Below are positions 34,587 to 43,391 of a stretch of 64,000 nt of DNA, one piece after another. Source of the DNA: Clostridium formicaceticum (GTDB taxonomy: Bacteria > Bacillota > Clostridia > Peptostreptococcales > Natronincolaceae); the NCBI RefSeq assembly GCF_001854185.1, contig NZ_CP017603.1:1240001-1304000 (forward strand), read 5' to 3'. The notes beneath the pieces are model-generated. The model did no database searches. It was not told where the DNA came from and saw only the letters and a list, made by a program, of their open reading frames with translations. A program made the translations under genes and the position numbers. Numbering within the stretch: position 1 is the stretch's first letter; each line of letters opens with the position of its first letter.

Positions 34587-34658
34587 GTGAAGGGAAACGG
34601 GCAACAACGTATTATAATAACAAAAAAACCATGAAAAATGGATAAGGAGGAAAAAAAC

Positions 34659-36620
34659 ATGAGTAAAGGAACATATTATTTGACTACACCTATTTATTAC
34701 CCCAGTGCAAAACTACATATAGGACATACCTACACAACTGTAGCATCCGACGTTTTAGCTAGATTTAAGCGCTTTACCGGCTACGACGTGCAGTTTTTGA
34801 CGGGAACCGATGAGCATGGTGAAAAAATTCAAAAAGCTGCTAAAGAAAAAGGTATGGCGCCAAAGGCTTATGTAGATGAAATCGTAAGGGATATTAAAGA
34901 TATATGGAAAAAAATGGATATATCTTATGATATTTTTATTCGAACTACGGATGAACATCATGTAAAAAGTGTTCAGAAAATTTTCCAAAAACTCTACGAT
35001 CAAGGAGATATCTATAAAGGTGAATACGAAGGATGGTACTGTACTCCCTGTGAATCTTTTTGGACAAAAACTCAGTTAAAAGAAGAGAAACTTTGTCCTG
35101 ATTGCGGCAGACCTGCTGAGTTAGCTAAGGAAGAGGCGTATTTTTTCAAACTATCGAAGTATCAAGACCGGTTAATTCAATATTTCGAAGAACATCCAGA
35201 AATTTGCCTTCCTGAATCAAGAAAGAATGAAATGTTAAATAACTTTCTAAAAGCAGGCTTGGAAGACCTAGCTGTATCTAGAACTAGCTTTGATTGGGGG
35301 ATACCAGTGCCCTTTGACCCAAAACACGTGATCTATGTATGGATTGATGCATTATCCAACTATATTACTGCTTTAGGCTATGGTTCAGATAATCAAGAAA
35401 AATATGAAAAGTATTGGCCTGCAAATGTTCATATTATGGCAAAAGAAATCATCAGATTCCACACCATTATTTGGCCAGCAATGTTAATGGCTTTAGGCGA
35501 GCCGCTGCCGAAAATGGTTTATGGACATGGATGGATTATGTTTGGCGATGACAAAATGTCAAAGTCTAAGGGTAATATTGTTTATCCTGAACCTCTTATT
35601 GAAAGATACGGACTTGACGCACTGAAGTATTTCTTACTAAGGGAATTTACCTTTGGCTATGACGGAACCTACACTAATAGAAGTTTTGTTAATCGACTTA
35701 ATGCTGATCTATCCAATGACTTAGGAAATCTAGTAAGTAGAAGTATTACTATGATTGAAAAATATAATGGGGGTATGATACCAGAAGGAAAAGTAACAGG
35801 GGAGTTTGACGAGGACTTAAAACGCGTCGCAACTACAGCTGCTGAAAAAGTAGAAAAAGCTATAGACAAACTTCAATTCCATGAAGGTTTAGAAGAAATT
35901 TGGAAGGTAATCCGCAGAGTGAATAAATATATTGATGAAACGACGCCTTGGATTCTAGCAAAAGAGGCGTCAAATAAGGAAAATTTAGGTACCGTACTGT
36001 ATAACTTAGCCGATAGCCTTCGTATCATTTCTATACTAATAAAGCCTTTTATGGAAGCAACCACTACAAAAATATGGGCACAATTAGGCATAGACAAAGA
36101 ACAGTGTACAAGCTGGGAGGATGCTGCTGTATTTGGCAAGATTCCTGTTGGAACTCAAGTGAAAAGAGGAGAAATTCTTTTCCCTAGACTAGAGATAGAA
36201 AAAGAAGTGGAGGAACTGGAGAAAATAAACGAAGCCTACTTTAAAAAGATTAATGGTATACCAGAAACAGGAGAAGTAGTAGAGATAGAAGCAAAAGAGG
36301 AAATTACTATCGATGATTTTGATAAGCTGGAATTAAGAGTAGCCAAAGTTTTAAAAGCGGAGAAGCATCCTAAAGCTGATAAATTACTAGTACTACAGCT
36401 ACAGGTAGGCAATGAAACCAGACAAGTAGTTTCTGGTATTGCAGAACATTATAAACCAGAGGATATGGTGGGCAAATCAGTGATTCTGGTGGCAAATCTA
36501 AAGCCTGTAAAACTAAGAGGCGTAGAATCAAGAGGAATGATTTTAGCCGCTTCTAACGACGAAAAACTTGTACTGGGAACAATTGATGCTGATATACCAG
36601 CAGGGACACTGATGAGCTAA
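34659..36620 (+). CDS. metG: Methionyl-tRNA synthetase with C-terminal tRNA-binding domain
   Basis: A 653-residue class-I synthetase. The HIGH motif lies in [12 protein letters not shown], the zinc knuckle has CTPCESF and CPDCGR, and KMSKS lies in [11 protein letters not shown] near residue 300. After the anticodon-binding domain a C-terminal OB-fold tRNA-binding domain (from about residue 550: [20 protein letters not shown]) completes the dimeric form. ATG 34659 follows AAGGAGG; an in-frame ATG at 34638 is less likely. It is controlled by the T-box. Confidence 0.97.
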   Translation: MSKGTYYLTTPIYYPSAKLHIGHTYTTVASDVLARFKRFTGYDVQFLTGTDEHGEKIQKAAKEKGMAPKAYVDEIVRDIKDIWKKMDISYDIFIRTTDEHHVKSVQKIFQKLYDQGDIYKGEYEGWYCTPCESFWTKTQLKEEKLCPDCGRPAELAKEEAYFFKLSKYQDRLIQYFEEHPEICLPESRKNEMLNNFLKAGLEDLAVSRTSFDWGIPVPFDPKHVIYVWIDALSNYITALGYGSDNQEKYEKYWPANVHIMAKEIIRFHTIIWPAMLMALGEPLPKMVYGHGWIMFGDDKMSKSKGNIVYPEPLIERYGLDALKYFLLREFTFGYDGTYTNRSFVNRLNADLSNDLGNLVSRSITMIEKYNGGMIPEGKVTGEFDEDLKRVATTAAEKVEKAIDKLQFHEGLEEIWKVIRRVNKYIDETTPWILAKEASNKENLGTVLYNLADSLRIISILIKPFMEATTTKIWAQLGIDKEQCTSWEDAAVFGKIPVGTQVKRGEILFPRLEIEKEVEELEKINEAYFKKINGIPETGEVVEIEAKEEITIDDFDKLELRVAKVLKAEKHPKADKLLVLQLQVGNETRQVVSGIAEHYKPEDMVGKSVILVANLKPVKLRGVESRGMILAASNDEKLVLGTIDADIPAGTLMS

Positions 36621-36632
36621 AGGAGGAATTGA

Positions 36633-37400
36633 ATGCTTTTTGATAGCCATGCCCATTTAGACGATGGACGTTTTGATGAAGATAGAGAAGAAGTCATTAT
36701 AGAGGCCCAAAAAAGGGGCCTGCAGTATATTCTCAATCCTGGGGCAGATTTACAAACATCTATGAAGGCAGTAGCATTAGCAGAAAAATATGATATGATT
36801 TATGCTGCTGTAGGGGTGCATCCCCATGATGTGAAGGACATGGATGAGAATACCCTTAGCGCATTAAAATCTTTATGTAGCAGAGAAAAGGTTGTTGCTA
36901 TAGGGGAAATTGGCCTGGATTTTCACTATGATCATTCACCGAGAGAGACTCAAAGAAAGTGGTTTAGGAAACAAATAGAACTAGCAAAGGAAGTAGAGCT
37001 TCCTATCATTATCCATGATCGAGAAGCCCACGGGGAAGTCTTTGATATACTACAGGAGTATGATGCTGGAGAAATAGGATGTGTGATGCATTGTTACTCT
37101 AGTAGTGTAGAAATGGCAAGGGAATATATTAAAAGAGGTATCTATATTTCCTTAGCTGGTCCAGTAACCTTCAAAAACGCTAAAAAAACCTATGAGGTAG
37201 CGCAGCATATACCGCTGGAATGGCTACTGATTGAGACGGATTGTCCTTATTTAGCCCCAGTTCCTTATAGGGGGAAACGAAATGAACCAGCTTATGTTAC
37301 TTATGTAGCCAACACCATTGCAGAAGCCAAAGGAATTTCCTTTGAAGAAGTAGTAAGAAAAACCAACGAAAATGCTAGAAGACTTTTTAAAATTATTTAA
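36633..37400 (+). CDS. tatD: TatD-family metal-dependent DNase
   Basis: A 255-residue TIM-barrel hydrolase. Metal ligands are in LFDSHAHLDDGRFDED, VAIGEIGLDFHYDHSP, PIIIHDREAH and the final IETDCPYLAPVPYRG. TatD proteins have 3'-5' exonuclease or tRNA/DNA quality-control roles. It lies 12 bp after metG, as metS-yabD do in B. subtilis. Confidence 0.95.
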   Translation: MLFDSHAHLDDGRFDEDREEVIIEAQKRGLQYILNPGADLQTSMKAVALAEKYDMIYAAVGVHPHDVKDMDENTLSALKSLCSREKVVAIGEIGLDFHYDHSPRETQRKWFRKQIELAKEVELPIIIHDREAHGEVFDILQEYDAGEIGCVMHCYSSSVEMAREYIKRGIYISLAGPVTFKNAKKTYEVAQHIPLEWLLIETDCPYLAPVPYRGKRNEPAYVTYVANTIAEAKGISFEEVVRKTNENARRLFKII

Positions 37401-37426
37401 AGCATATATTATAAAAGCCTATTAAA

Positions 37427-37463
37427 AATAACAGCTTATGAAGAAGCTGTTATTTTGCTTTTT
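37427..37463 (+). terminator. Intrinsic terminator after tatD
   Basis: AATAACAGCTT (37427-37437) pairs with AAGCTGTTATT (37444-37454), followed by TTGCTTTTTT. Confidence 0.9.
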
Positions 37464-37474
37464 TGACGATCCAA

Positions 37475-37503
37475 TTGATAAAAAACAGAAAAACTGATAC
37501 AAT
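37475..37503 (+). promoter_or_regulatory. Sigma-A-type promoter upstream of the secreted-protein gene
   Basis: TTGATA (37475-37480), 17-nt spacer, TACAAT (37498-37503), about 115 bp before the GTG at 37618. Confidence 0.5.
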
Positions 37504-37617
37504 AGATATGGTAATATTTATAAATAAATACAATATGTAGTAGATAGGTACATGAATGTATTTGCTTATCTATATAGACGGTTATTATAAAAAACTTAAC
37601 CAAAGGAGTGGGGTATT

Positions 37618-38586
37618 GTGAAAAAAAATCATATAGGGATGATATTAGCTTTATTATTAATTTTTTCTATGACAATGATAGCTATAGCGGATTTAAATAC
37701 GACAGATGCAAATTATGAAGGGTTTATAGATGATAAAAAAGAAGGAATGACTGCTGGCGAGATGCTGGAGAAGGCGACAGAAGAATTACTTGCGCTTGAG
37801 ACAATGAAATATACACTTGATATGAATATGAAATCCCATGTGATAGAAAAGGCAGAAGAAGGTCTAAAGGAAGCTGATATGACGATAAAAATGTTTCAGG
37901 AGGGGGCCATAGATCTTCAAAATGATAAAGTTCATGTGATAAGCACTTCAAAGGCTATGACGGTGGAGGAAGAAATAGATACTGTTACAGAATTATTTAT
38001 GGATAACTATACCATGTATATGAAGTTTCCTGGAGCAGGCAAATGGTTTAAAAATGACATCAACCCAATCAGGCAGGAACTACAAGGGTTACTGGGAAGA
38101 AATATAGAAAACAATGCAGGGATTTCTAAACAACAAATGGCGTTATTTGGTAGAAGAGCTACCTACTTACCAGATGAAAGAATGAATGAAGAAGATTATT
38201 ATGTTATCCTGTTAACAGTAGATCAAGAAGCCTTTAAAGCTGCAGCGGATGAGATGACTAAAGCCACTATGGAAATTACGACACAAGCAATAGACTTAGA
38301 AGTGACATCTTCCAGCCAACAAGAAGAACTACAGGAGGAAATAGGAGCTATGATAAAGGAACTGATGCATAATATGAATATGGATATAGCGTATACATAT
38401 TATATTGATAAGGATAGCAAAACCTTAGAAAAAATGGATGTTGTTCAGAGAATGTATATGATGTCGGGAATTGTAGAAATTCATACTACGAATACAGGCA
38501 GCTTTAACTACTATGCCTTTGACGAAGAAATAAGCTTTCCAAGCATTCCTCCAGAAGACATCACAGAAGGATTTATGGTGCAATAA
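37618..38586 (+). CDS. Secreted protein, DUF6612/LppX-like
   Basis: A 322-residue protein with a cleavable-type signal (hydrophobic stretch about 6-24, ending IAIADLN, no lipobox cysteine). The mature part has ATEELLALETMKYTLDMN, a helix-strand pattern of LolA/LppX-like folds, and a late segment with AYTYYIDKDSKTLEKM and FNYYAFDEEISFPSIP. I place it with DUF6612-type secreted proteins on this pattern, with moderate certainty. The function is unknown and a ligand- or lipid-binding role is only possible. GTG start with AGGAGTGGGG upstream; it is a single-gene unit between a promoter and a terminator. Confidence 0.65.
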   Translation: MKKNHIGMILALLLIFSMTMIAIADLNTTDANYEGFIDDKKEGMTAGEMLEKATEELLALETMKYTLDMNMKSHVIEKAEEGLKEADMTIKMFQEGAIDLQNDKVHVISTSKAMTVEEEIDTVTELFMDNYTMYMKFPGAGKWFKNDINPIRQELQGLLGRNIENNAGISKQQMALFGRRATYLPDERMNEEDYYVILLTVDQEAFKAAADEMTKATMEITTQAIDLEVTSSSQQEELQEEIGAMIKELMHNMNMDIAYTYYIDKDSKTLEKMDVVQRMYMMSGIVEIHTTNTGSFNYYAFDEEISFPSIPPEDITEGFMVQ

Positions 38587-38612
38587 TTGAAAAAATATGC
38601 TATTTATAAAGG

Positions 38613-38648
38613 GTTCAGCGACAAATTGCTGAACTTTTCTCTTTTATT
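38613..38648 (+). terminator. Intrinsic terminator after the secreted-protein gene
   Basis: GTTCAGC (38613-38619), 8-nt loop, GCTGAAC (38628-38634), then TTTTCTCTTTTATT. Confidence 0.75.
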
Positions 38649-38848
38649 CGTTTAATTTCCTGGGAAATTTTCAAAAACCTGCTAACGTAGATATAATCTC
38701 TTTACAAAAAGAACGTTATACTGACAATAATTTTGTTGTTTTGATAGAAGTATGATGAAGTGATAAAACTGAAAGAGATGCATATAATGAATCATAGCCT
38801 ATGGAAAGGTATTTTGCATGATGAAAAAATTTTTATGTCATTATTATA

Positions 38849-38959
38849 TATAGATATATGCCTTTAAGCTGGAATTTTAATATCTAGGACTTATGATTTT
38901 GCCTTGGCAAAAAAACGTAGCCTTTAACAAACAAAAATTTGCAAGGGTACATATGTATA
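38849..38959. repeat. Palindromic intergenic repeat, copy D (degenerate)
   Basis: TATAGATATATGCCTTTAAGCTGGAATTTTAATATC on the left and a ...GGGTACATATGTATA end on the right. The middle TTATGATTTTGCC...AAAAAAACGTAGCC matches the common core loosely. It lies in the 739-bp region before yabE, which holds no ORF. Confidence 0.65.
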
Positions 38960-39035
38960 AAAAGTTATAAAAAACCATTTAAGAGGAAATAATTCATAAT
39001 AACTATTAAGAAAATTCCATTTAATGGTTAAAAGT

Positions 39036-39064
39036 TTGACAAATACATCATAATGACATAAAAT
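39036..39064 (+). promoter_or_regulatory. Strong sigma-A promoter of the yabE-like gene
   Basis: TTGACA (39036-39041), 17-nt spacer, TAAAAT (39059-39064). The transcript would have a leader of about 255 nt that includes a hairpin (CAGTTCATTT 39090-39099 with AAATGAACTG 39111-39120) and repeat copy E. Confidence 0.75.
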
Positions 39065-39157
39065 AATAGAAACTTATTCCCTAGGTATACAGTTCATTTG
39101 TTATCGTGAAAAATGAACTGCTGTAGAAAAAACTGTATTTTATTCTTTGAAATTTAT

Positions 39158-39285
39158 TATAGGCATACGCCTTTAAGCTTGAATTTTAATATCCAGGATT
39201 TGCGATCTCACCTTGTCTAAAAAATGTAGCTGAGAATTGCAAGTGCAGCCCGTAGCATATTAAAGTTCGTAGACGCATGTCTATA
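39158..39285. repeat. Palindromic intergenic repeat, copy E
   Basis: TATAGGCATACGCC at the left end, ...TAGACGCATGTCTATA at the right. GAATTTTAATATCC answers AGCATATTAAAGTTC. The centre carries TGCAGCCCGTAG, as in copies B and F. It lies within the 5' leader of the yabE-like gene. Confidence 0.75.
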
Positions 39286-39325
39286 TTCAAGAAGAATATA
39301 ATACAAGAAAACAGGAGGAATATGT

Positions 39326-40369
39326 ATGGAAACTTTTTTAGGCGGTAAAGATTTTTTGAAGGGAGTTAATAAAAAAGCCTTTATTGCTATAGTTTTCGTA
39401 ACAGCACTATGTGTTAGCCTTGGGTTAATGGCGATGCGAAAAAATGTAACAATTGTTTACGACGGAAAGGAAGAAAGGGTTGTAACTTTTGCAAGCACTG
39501 TAGAAGCCCTTATAAACAAACAAGGTATAGAAGTCCAAGAGGTAGACAAGGTTGTACCAGGGCTTCAAGAAAAGCTTAAGGAAGATACCCGAATTATTAT
39601 CCATAGGGCCTTTGAAATTCAATTGATAGAGGGCCAACAGCAAAAAAGCATTACTACAGCAGAGAAAACTGTAGGGGATTTAATCGAGACGTTGGATCTA
39701 AAGCTAGGGGAGAAGGACAAAGTTCAGCCGGATTTACATACCACGCTAAATCCAGGGGATATAGTTGAAGTTATAAGGGTAACTGAAGAAGTTCTTACAG
39801 AGAATCAAGAAATTCCCTTCCAGACAACGATTAAATATAATGAAGAGTTAGAACTTGGAAAAACAAGAAGAATTCAAGAAGGGGAATCTGGCTTAAAGGA
39901 GATAAAGCTAGGAATCACTTATGAGAATAATGTAGAAGTAGCAAGAGAAGTAATAGAAGAAAAGATTATAAAAGAAGCCACCAATGAAATTGTAGAAAAA
40001 GGAACCGGCAATATTTTAGTGACCTCTAGGGGAGATACAAGAAGATATAGAGAAGTACTCATTATGGAAGCTTCTGCCTATACTGCTGGTTATGAAAGTA
40101 CAGGGAAAAGCCCCGGAGATCCTTACTTTGGTATTACTGGTACCGGAACACAAGTAAGACCAGGGGTAGTAGCAGTAGATCCTAAGGTGATACCGTTGGG
40201 ATCAAGTCTCTATGTAGAATCCTTAGACAGAACCCCTAGCTATGGCATGGCTAGTGCTGAGGATACAGGTGGTGCTATAAAAGGGAATAAAATAGATCTT
40301 TACTTTGAAAATCGTTCAGATGCCTTGCGTTTTGGTCGAAGAAAAGTTAAAGTTTATATATTAGACTAA
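39326..40369 (+). CDS. yabE: YabE/RpfB-type cell-wall protein (DUF348, G5 and 3D domains)
   Basis: A 347-residue exported protein. It has an N-terminal membrane anchor (about 16-36), two ubiquitin-like DUF348 repeats (about 42-150), a G5 domain (about 150-235, TRRIQEGESG) and a C-terminal 3D (stationary-phase survival) domain. The 3D domain shows MEASAYTAG, GVVAVDPKVIPLGSSLYVE and AEDTGGAIKGNKIDLYF, with its three conserved aspartates. 3D domains resemble lytic transglycosylases, so a role in peptidoglycan turnover is likely. The order tatD-yabE-rnmV-ksgA is that of B. subtilis. Confidence 0.93.
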   Translation: METFLGGKDFLKGVNKKAFIAIVFVTALCVSLGLMAMRKNVTIVYDGKEERVVTFASTVEALINKQGIEVQEVDKVVPGLQEKLKEDTRIIIHRAFEIQLIEGQQQKSITTAEKTVGDLIETLDLKLGEKDKVQPDLHTTLNPGDIVEVIRVTEEVLTENQEIPFQTTIKYNEELELGKTRRIQEGESGLKEIKLGITYENNVEVAREVIEEKIIKEATNEIVEKGTGNILVTSRGDTRRYREVLIMEASAYTAGYESTGKSPGDPYFGITGTGTQVRPGVVAVDPKVIPLGSSLYVESLDRTPSYGMASAEDTGGAIKGNKIDLYFENRSDALRFGRRKVKVYILD

Positions 40370-40371
40370 TA

Positions 40372-40409
40372 TAAATGATAGCGGAGAATTTATTCTCCGC
40401 TATCATTTA
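40372..40409. terminator. 18-bp perfect hairpin after yabE, no U tract
   Basis: TAAATGATAGCGGAGAAT (40372-40389), 2-nt loop, ATTCTCCGCTATCATTTA (40392-40409), all 18 pairs perfect. No T run follows on either strand, so it may be an mRNA stability or processing element rather than a standard terminator. Confidence 0.6.
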
Positions 40410-40452
40410 TAGATGGTAAGAAAACTAACTTTATAAAGAAGGAGATAAAAAG

Positions 40453-40989
40453 GTGATTAAAGAAATTATTGTTGTAGAGGGCAAAGATGATGTAGCAGCG
40501 ATAAAAAGAGCCGTCGAGGCAGAAACAATTATAACAGGAGGATTTGCCTTACCTCCATCAACGATAGAGCGAATTAAGACAGCCGCAAAAAAACGTGGCG
40601 TTATTATTTTTACTGATCCTGATTTTGCTGGGGAAAAAATTAGAAAAACGATTGCTGCACAGGTACCTAATTGTAAACATGCCTTTCTCCCTAAAGAGAA
40701 AGCTATGAAGGAGGGAGATATTGGCATTGAAAATGCTTCTCCAGAGAATATTCTGCTTGCATTAAAAAGCGCTCGAAGCCAAATAATAGAAAAAAGGCGG
40801 GAATTCACGCAAAAAGATTTAATAGAAAAAGGCTTGATTGGTAATCCTCAAGCGGCTTTTCGCAGAGCTGAACTAGGAAAGATATTGGGTATAGGCTATG
40901 GCAATGCAAAGCAGTTTTTAAATCGTTTAAATCATTATGGTGTTACGAGAGAAGAGTGGCAAGAAGCTTTAAAGAAGTTAGAAAAGTAG
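40453..40989 (+). CDS. rnmV: Ribonuclease M5
   Basis: A 178-residue Toprim-domain nuclease that matures 5S rRNA. The Toprim glutamate is in IVVEGKDDVAAIKRAVEA, the DxD in VIIFTDPDFAGEKIRK, followed by HAFLPKEKAM. The C-terminal RNase-M5 domain begins after about residue 120 (LIGNPQAAFRRAELG). GTG 40453 follows AAGGAGAT. It precedes ksgA by 11 bp. Confidence 0.95.
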   Translation: MIKEIIVVEGKDDVAAIKRAVEAETIITGGFALPPSTIERIKTAAKKRGVIIFTDPDFAGEKIRKTIAAQVPNCKHAFLPKEKAMKEGDIGIENASPENILLALKSARSQIIEKRREFTQKDLIEKGLIGNPQAAFRRAELGKILGIGYGNAKQFLNRLNHYGVTREEWQEALKKLEK

Positions 40990-41000
40990 AGGAGATATGT

Positions 41001-41864
41001 ATGGATAAAATTGCATCGCCTAAAAAAACAAGAGAAATCATTGAACAATATCAGTTTAAATTTTCTAAGAGCTTAGGACAAAACTTTTTGATTGATAAAA
41101 ATATACTAGAAAAAATTGTGGAGGGAGCAGGTGTCACTAAGGAAGATAATGTCATAGAAGTAGGACCGGGAATTGGAAGCTTGACACAACACATTGCAGA
41201 GAAAGGGAAGTCTGTGGTAGCTATAGAAATAGACAAAAGTCTTTTGCCCATATTAAAAGATACGCTACAGTCCTACGACAATGTAGAGGTTATTCATGAA
41301 GATGTGTTGAAGCTAGATATTCACAGTTTAATACACCAAAAGTTTCACGGGAAAAAAGTAAAAGTAATAGCTAATTTGCCTTACTATGTTACTACCCCCA
41401 TTGTTATGAAGTTTTTGGAGGAAAAGGTGCCGTTGACCTCCATGACGATTATGATACAGCAAGAGGTAGCAAAACGGATGGAAGCACAGCCCTCCACCAA
41501 AGATTATGGCGCTCTTTCTATAGCTGTACAATACTACTGCCAGCCTAAAATATTATTGAAAGTACCTCCTTCCGTGTTTATACCTCAACCTAAAGTGGAC
41601 TCTACGGTAATAAGATTAGATGTGTTAGAAAAACCGAAGGTTTACGTAGAGGATGAGATGTTTTTTTTCAGTCTTGTTAAAGATGCCTTCGGAAAACGAA
41701 GAAAAACCTTATTAAATGCTCTAAGTACGGGAATATTAGCAATCAATAAAGAACTGGTAAAGGAAGTGCTGCAGGAGGTAGGGATCGAGGAAAAAAGGCG
41801 AGGGGAAACATTAACAATAGAAGAGTTTGCGGCTTTATCCAATAGTTTTTCTGCTAGAGGGTAG
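41001..41864 (+). CDS. ksgA: 16S rRNA (adenine1518/1519-N6) dimethyltransferase
   Basis: A 287-residue methyltransferase: FSKSLGQNFLIDKNIL, SAM motif VIEVGPGIGSLTQHIAE and the catalytic VIANLPYYVTTPIVMK. ATG 41001 follows AGAGGAG (40988-40994). The longer open frame from 40956 would overlap rnmV and adds nothing conserved. It dimethylates two adenines of the 3' hairpin of 16S rRNA. Confidence 0.96.
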   Translation: MDKIASPKKTREIIEQYQFKFSKSLGQNFLIDKNILEKIVEGAGVTKEDNVIEVGPGIGSLTQHIAEKGKSVVAIEIDKSLLPILKDTLQSYDNVEVIHEDVLKLDIHSLIHQKFHGKKVKVIANLPYYVTTPIVMKFLEEKVPLTSMTIMIQQEVAKRMEAQPSTKDYGALSIAVQYYCQPKILLKVPPSVFIPQPKVDSTVIRLDVLEKPKVYVEDEMFFFSLVKDAFGKRRKTLLNALSTGILAINKELVKEVLQEVGIEEKRRGETLTIEEFAALSNSFSARG

Positions 41865-41958
41865 GTATTACTGGATTTTATAGCAACTATTTCCTTCCTT
41901 TTACATATATTAATAAAAAGGTTTGAAAACTTTATGAATATATGAAGGGGGCGAATTA

Positions 41959-43275
41959 GTGAAAAGGCGATATAGAAGATATTTTGTTATGCTAGAGGAA
42001 GAAGACAAGGGTTATAGTATTTCAAAGTCGGAAGGCACCAAGGGCTATGGAAAAATTGAAGTGCGTAATAGCAGTGGGATCTTATCTCTATACTGTCAAA
42101 ATTTAAAAAAACTAGAAGAAAAAAAAGAAAGTTATCGATTGTATTTAATCCAGACGAAGGCTACCCTAGAGCCCGTTGTTGTAGATATTGGGCCAGTGAA
42201 GGTAGAGGGTGGTGGTAAAGGGGAAATCATATGGGAGTTTAACGCGGAGAATGTAAAAGGATCCAAAAAAGCAATAGAGGATTTTGACACCCTTGCACTT
42301 GCAGTAGAAACAGTGGAGGAATCTCAGAGGGTAGTAGTACCTTTAGTGGGATATATACATAAAGAAAAAACAAACTGGAAATCAGCATTACAAAAAAACT
42401 TGTTTATCTCTAGTGAGATAAAGTCTGTTAAAAGACCAGATGAAAAATCTCTAGAAATTCAAAATGATATAGTGAGTATGAAAGAAAAGCTAGAGGAAAA
42501 ACCAAAAGAAAAGTCAGAAGAAAAGCCAAAAGAAAAGACAAGAGAATCAATAAAAGAAAAAAGCCAAAAAGAAGAAAAACCAAAAGAAGAAAATTTGGAA
42601 AAGGAAAAACTAGAAAAAGAAAAGTTAGAAGAGAAGAAGACCAAAGAAGAAGTACCCAAAGAAAAAAAACCAAGGGAAGAGGAGCAACAAGAGAAGAAAT
42701 CTTTAGAAATAAAGGGAAAAGAAACACTAAAGGAAAGTCAGCTTGAAGAAAAGCCAAAAAGCCCCTATAGCTTTGAAAAGGATTGGGATGCTGTTTCAAA
42801 AGAAGTACATCCTTTGCAAAAATATATCGAAAGTACCTTAAAGGTGTTTCCGAGAGTAGAGCCTTTTGATGAGAAATTATTAGATTATGAATGGTGGCAA
42901 ATACAATATAATGAACAAACGATTTATAGGGCCTATTTGCCTTTTATTTCACATATAGAAATGATGAGTAACCCTTACTACTATCATTATTCTTATTATT
43001 TTTCTTCTGAATATCAAAAGCAACTATATAGGTATCAGCATTATATTTTTGGTATATGTTATGATGAAAACAAAAGAGCCAAATACTATGTCTATGGTAT
43101 TCCAGGAAAAAGTAATATTACGGAACAACCTTATAGAGGCAAAACAGGATTTGTATACTGGCATCCATCACACTATGCTCAATTTAAGCAGGCGGGCTTT
43201 GGTTACTGGTTGATGCATATTGATGCCGAAACTGGAAAAGTGGTAGAAGTCTTAAGGTCTAGAGAAAATCAATGA
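41959..43275 (+). CDS. Unknown two-domain protein with long KE-rich linker
   Basis: A 438-residue protein in three parts. Residues 1 to about 155 form a beta-rich domain (YFVMLEEEDKGYSISKSEGT, GYGKIEVRNSSGILSLYCQN). Residues about 165-270 are a low-complexity, highly charged stretch built from PKEKS/KLEKEK-type units. Residues about 270-438 form an aromatic-rich domain with DYEWWQIQYNEQTIYRAYLP, YYYHYSYYF, FGICYDENKRAKYYVYGIPG and FGYWLMHIDAETG. No signal peptide or membrane segment is seen. I know similar architectures from clostridial genomes as uncharacterised proteins. GTG 41959 follows GAAGGGGGCG. The gene sits where B. subtilis has yabG-veg. Confidence 0.7.
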   Translation: MKRRYRRYFVMLEEEDKGYSISKSEGTKGYGKIEVRNSSGILSLYCQNLKKLEEKKESYRLYLIQTKATLEPVVVDIGPVKVEGGGKGEIIWEFNAENVKGSKKAIEDFDTLALAVETVEESQRVVVPLVGYIHKEKTNWKSALQKNLFISSEIKSVKRPDEKSLEIQNDIVSMKEKLEEKPKEKSEEKPKEKTRESIKEKSQKEEKPKEENLEKEKLEKEKLEEKKTKEEVPKEKKPREEEQQEKKSLEIKGKETLKESQLEEKPKSPYSFEKDWDAVSKEVHPLQKYIESTLKVFPRVEPFDEKLLDYEWWQIQYNEQTIYRAYLPFISHIEMMSNPYYYHYSYYFSSEYQKQLYRYQHYIFGICYDENKRAKYYVYGIPGKSNITEQPYRGKTGFVYWHPSHYAQFKQAGFGYWLMHIDAETGKVVEVLRSRENQ

Positions 43276-43288
43276 ATAGAATCAATAA

Positions 43289-43325
43289 CTGTAGTGGAGG
43301 AAGACTCTACTACAGTTTGTTGGTT
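43289..43325 (+). terminator. Probable terminator after the KE-linker gene
   Basis: CTGTAGTGGAG (43289-43299), 5-nt loop, CTCTACTACAG (43305-43315), one G-U pair, followed by TTTGTTGGTTTG. Confidence 0.65.
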
Positions 43326-43391
43326 TGTTACATAGACTTTCTGTTTTTGGAAAGGCTAAAGTAATGATATCAAAAAAAGAGAGGGATAGAA

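Noticed and set aside
39065-39157. Possible cyclic-di-AMP (ydaO) riboswitch before the yabE-like gene
   Set aside because: The leader lacks the conserved ydaO motifs; only a simple 10-bp hairpin and repeat copy E are visible.
42428-42799. Long minus-strand reading frame rich in Leu/Phe/Ser opposite the KE-rich linker
   Set aside because: It is the antisense of lysine/glutamate codons, which always read as Phe/Leu/Ser. It lacks a ribosome site and is fully covered by the plus-strand gene.
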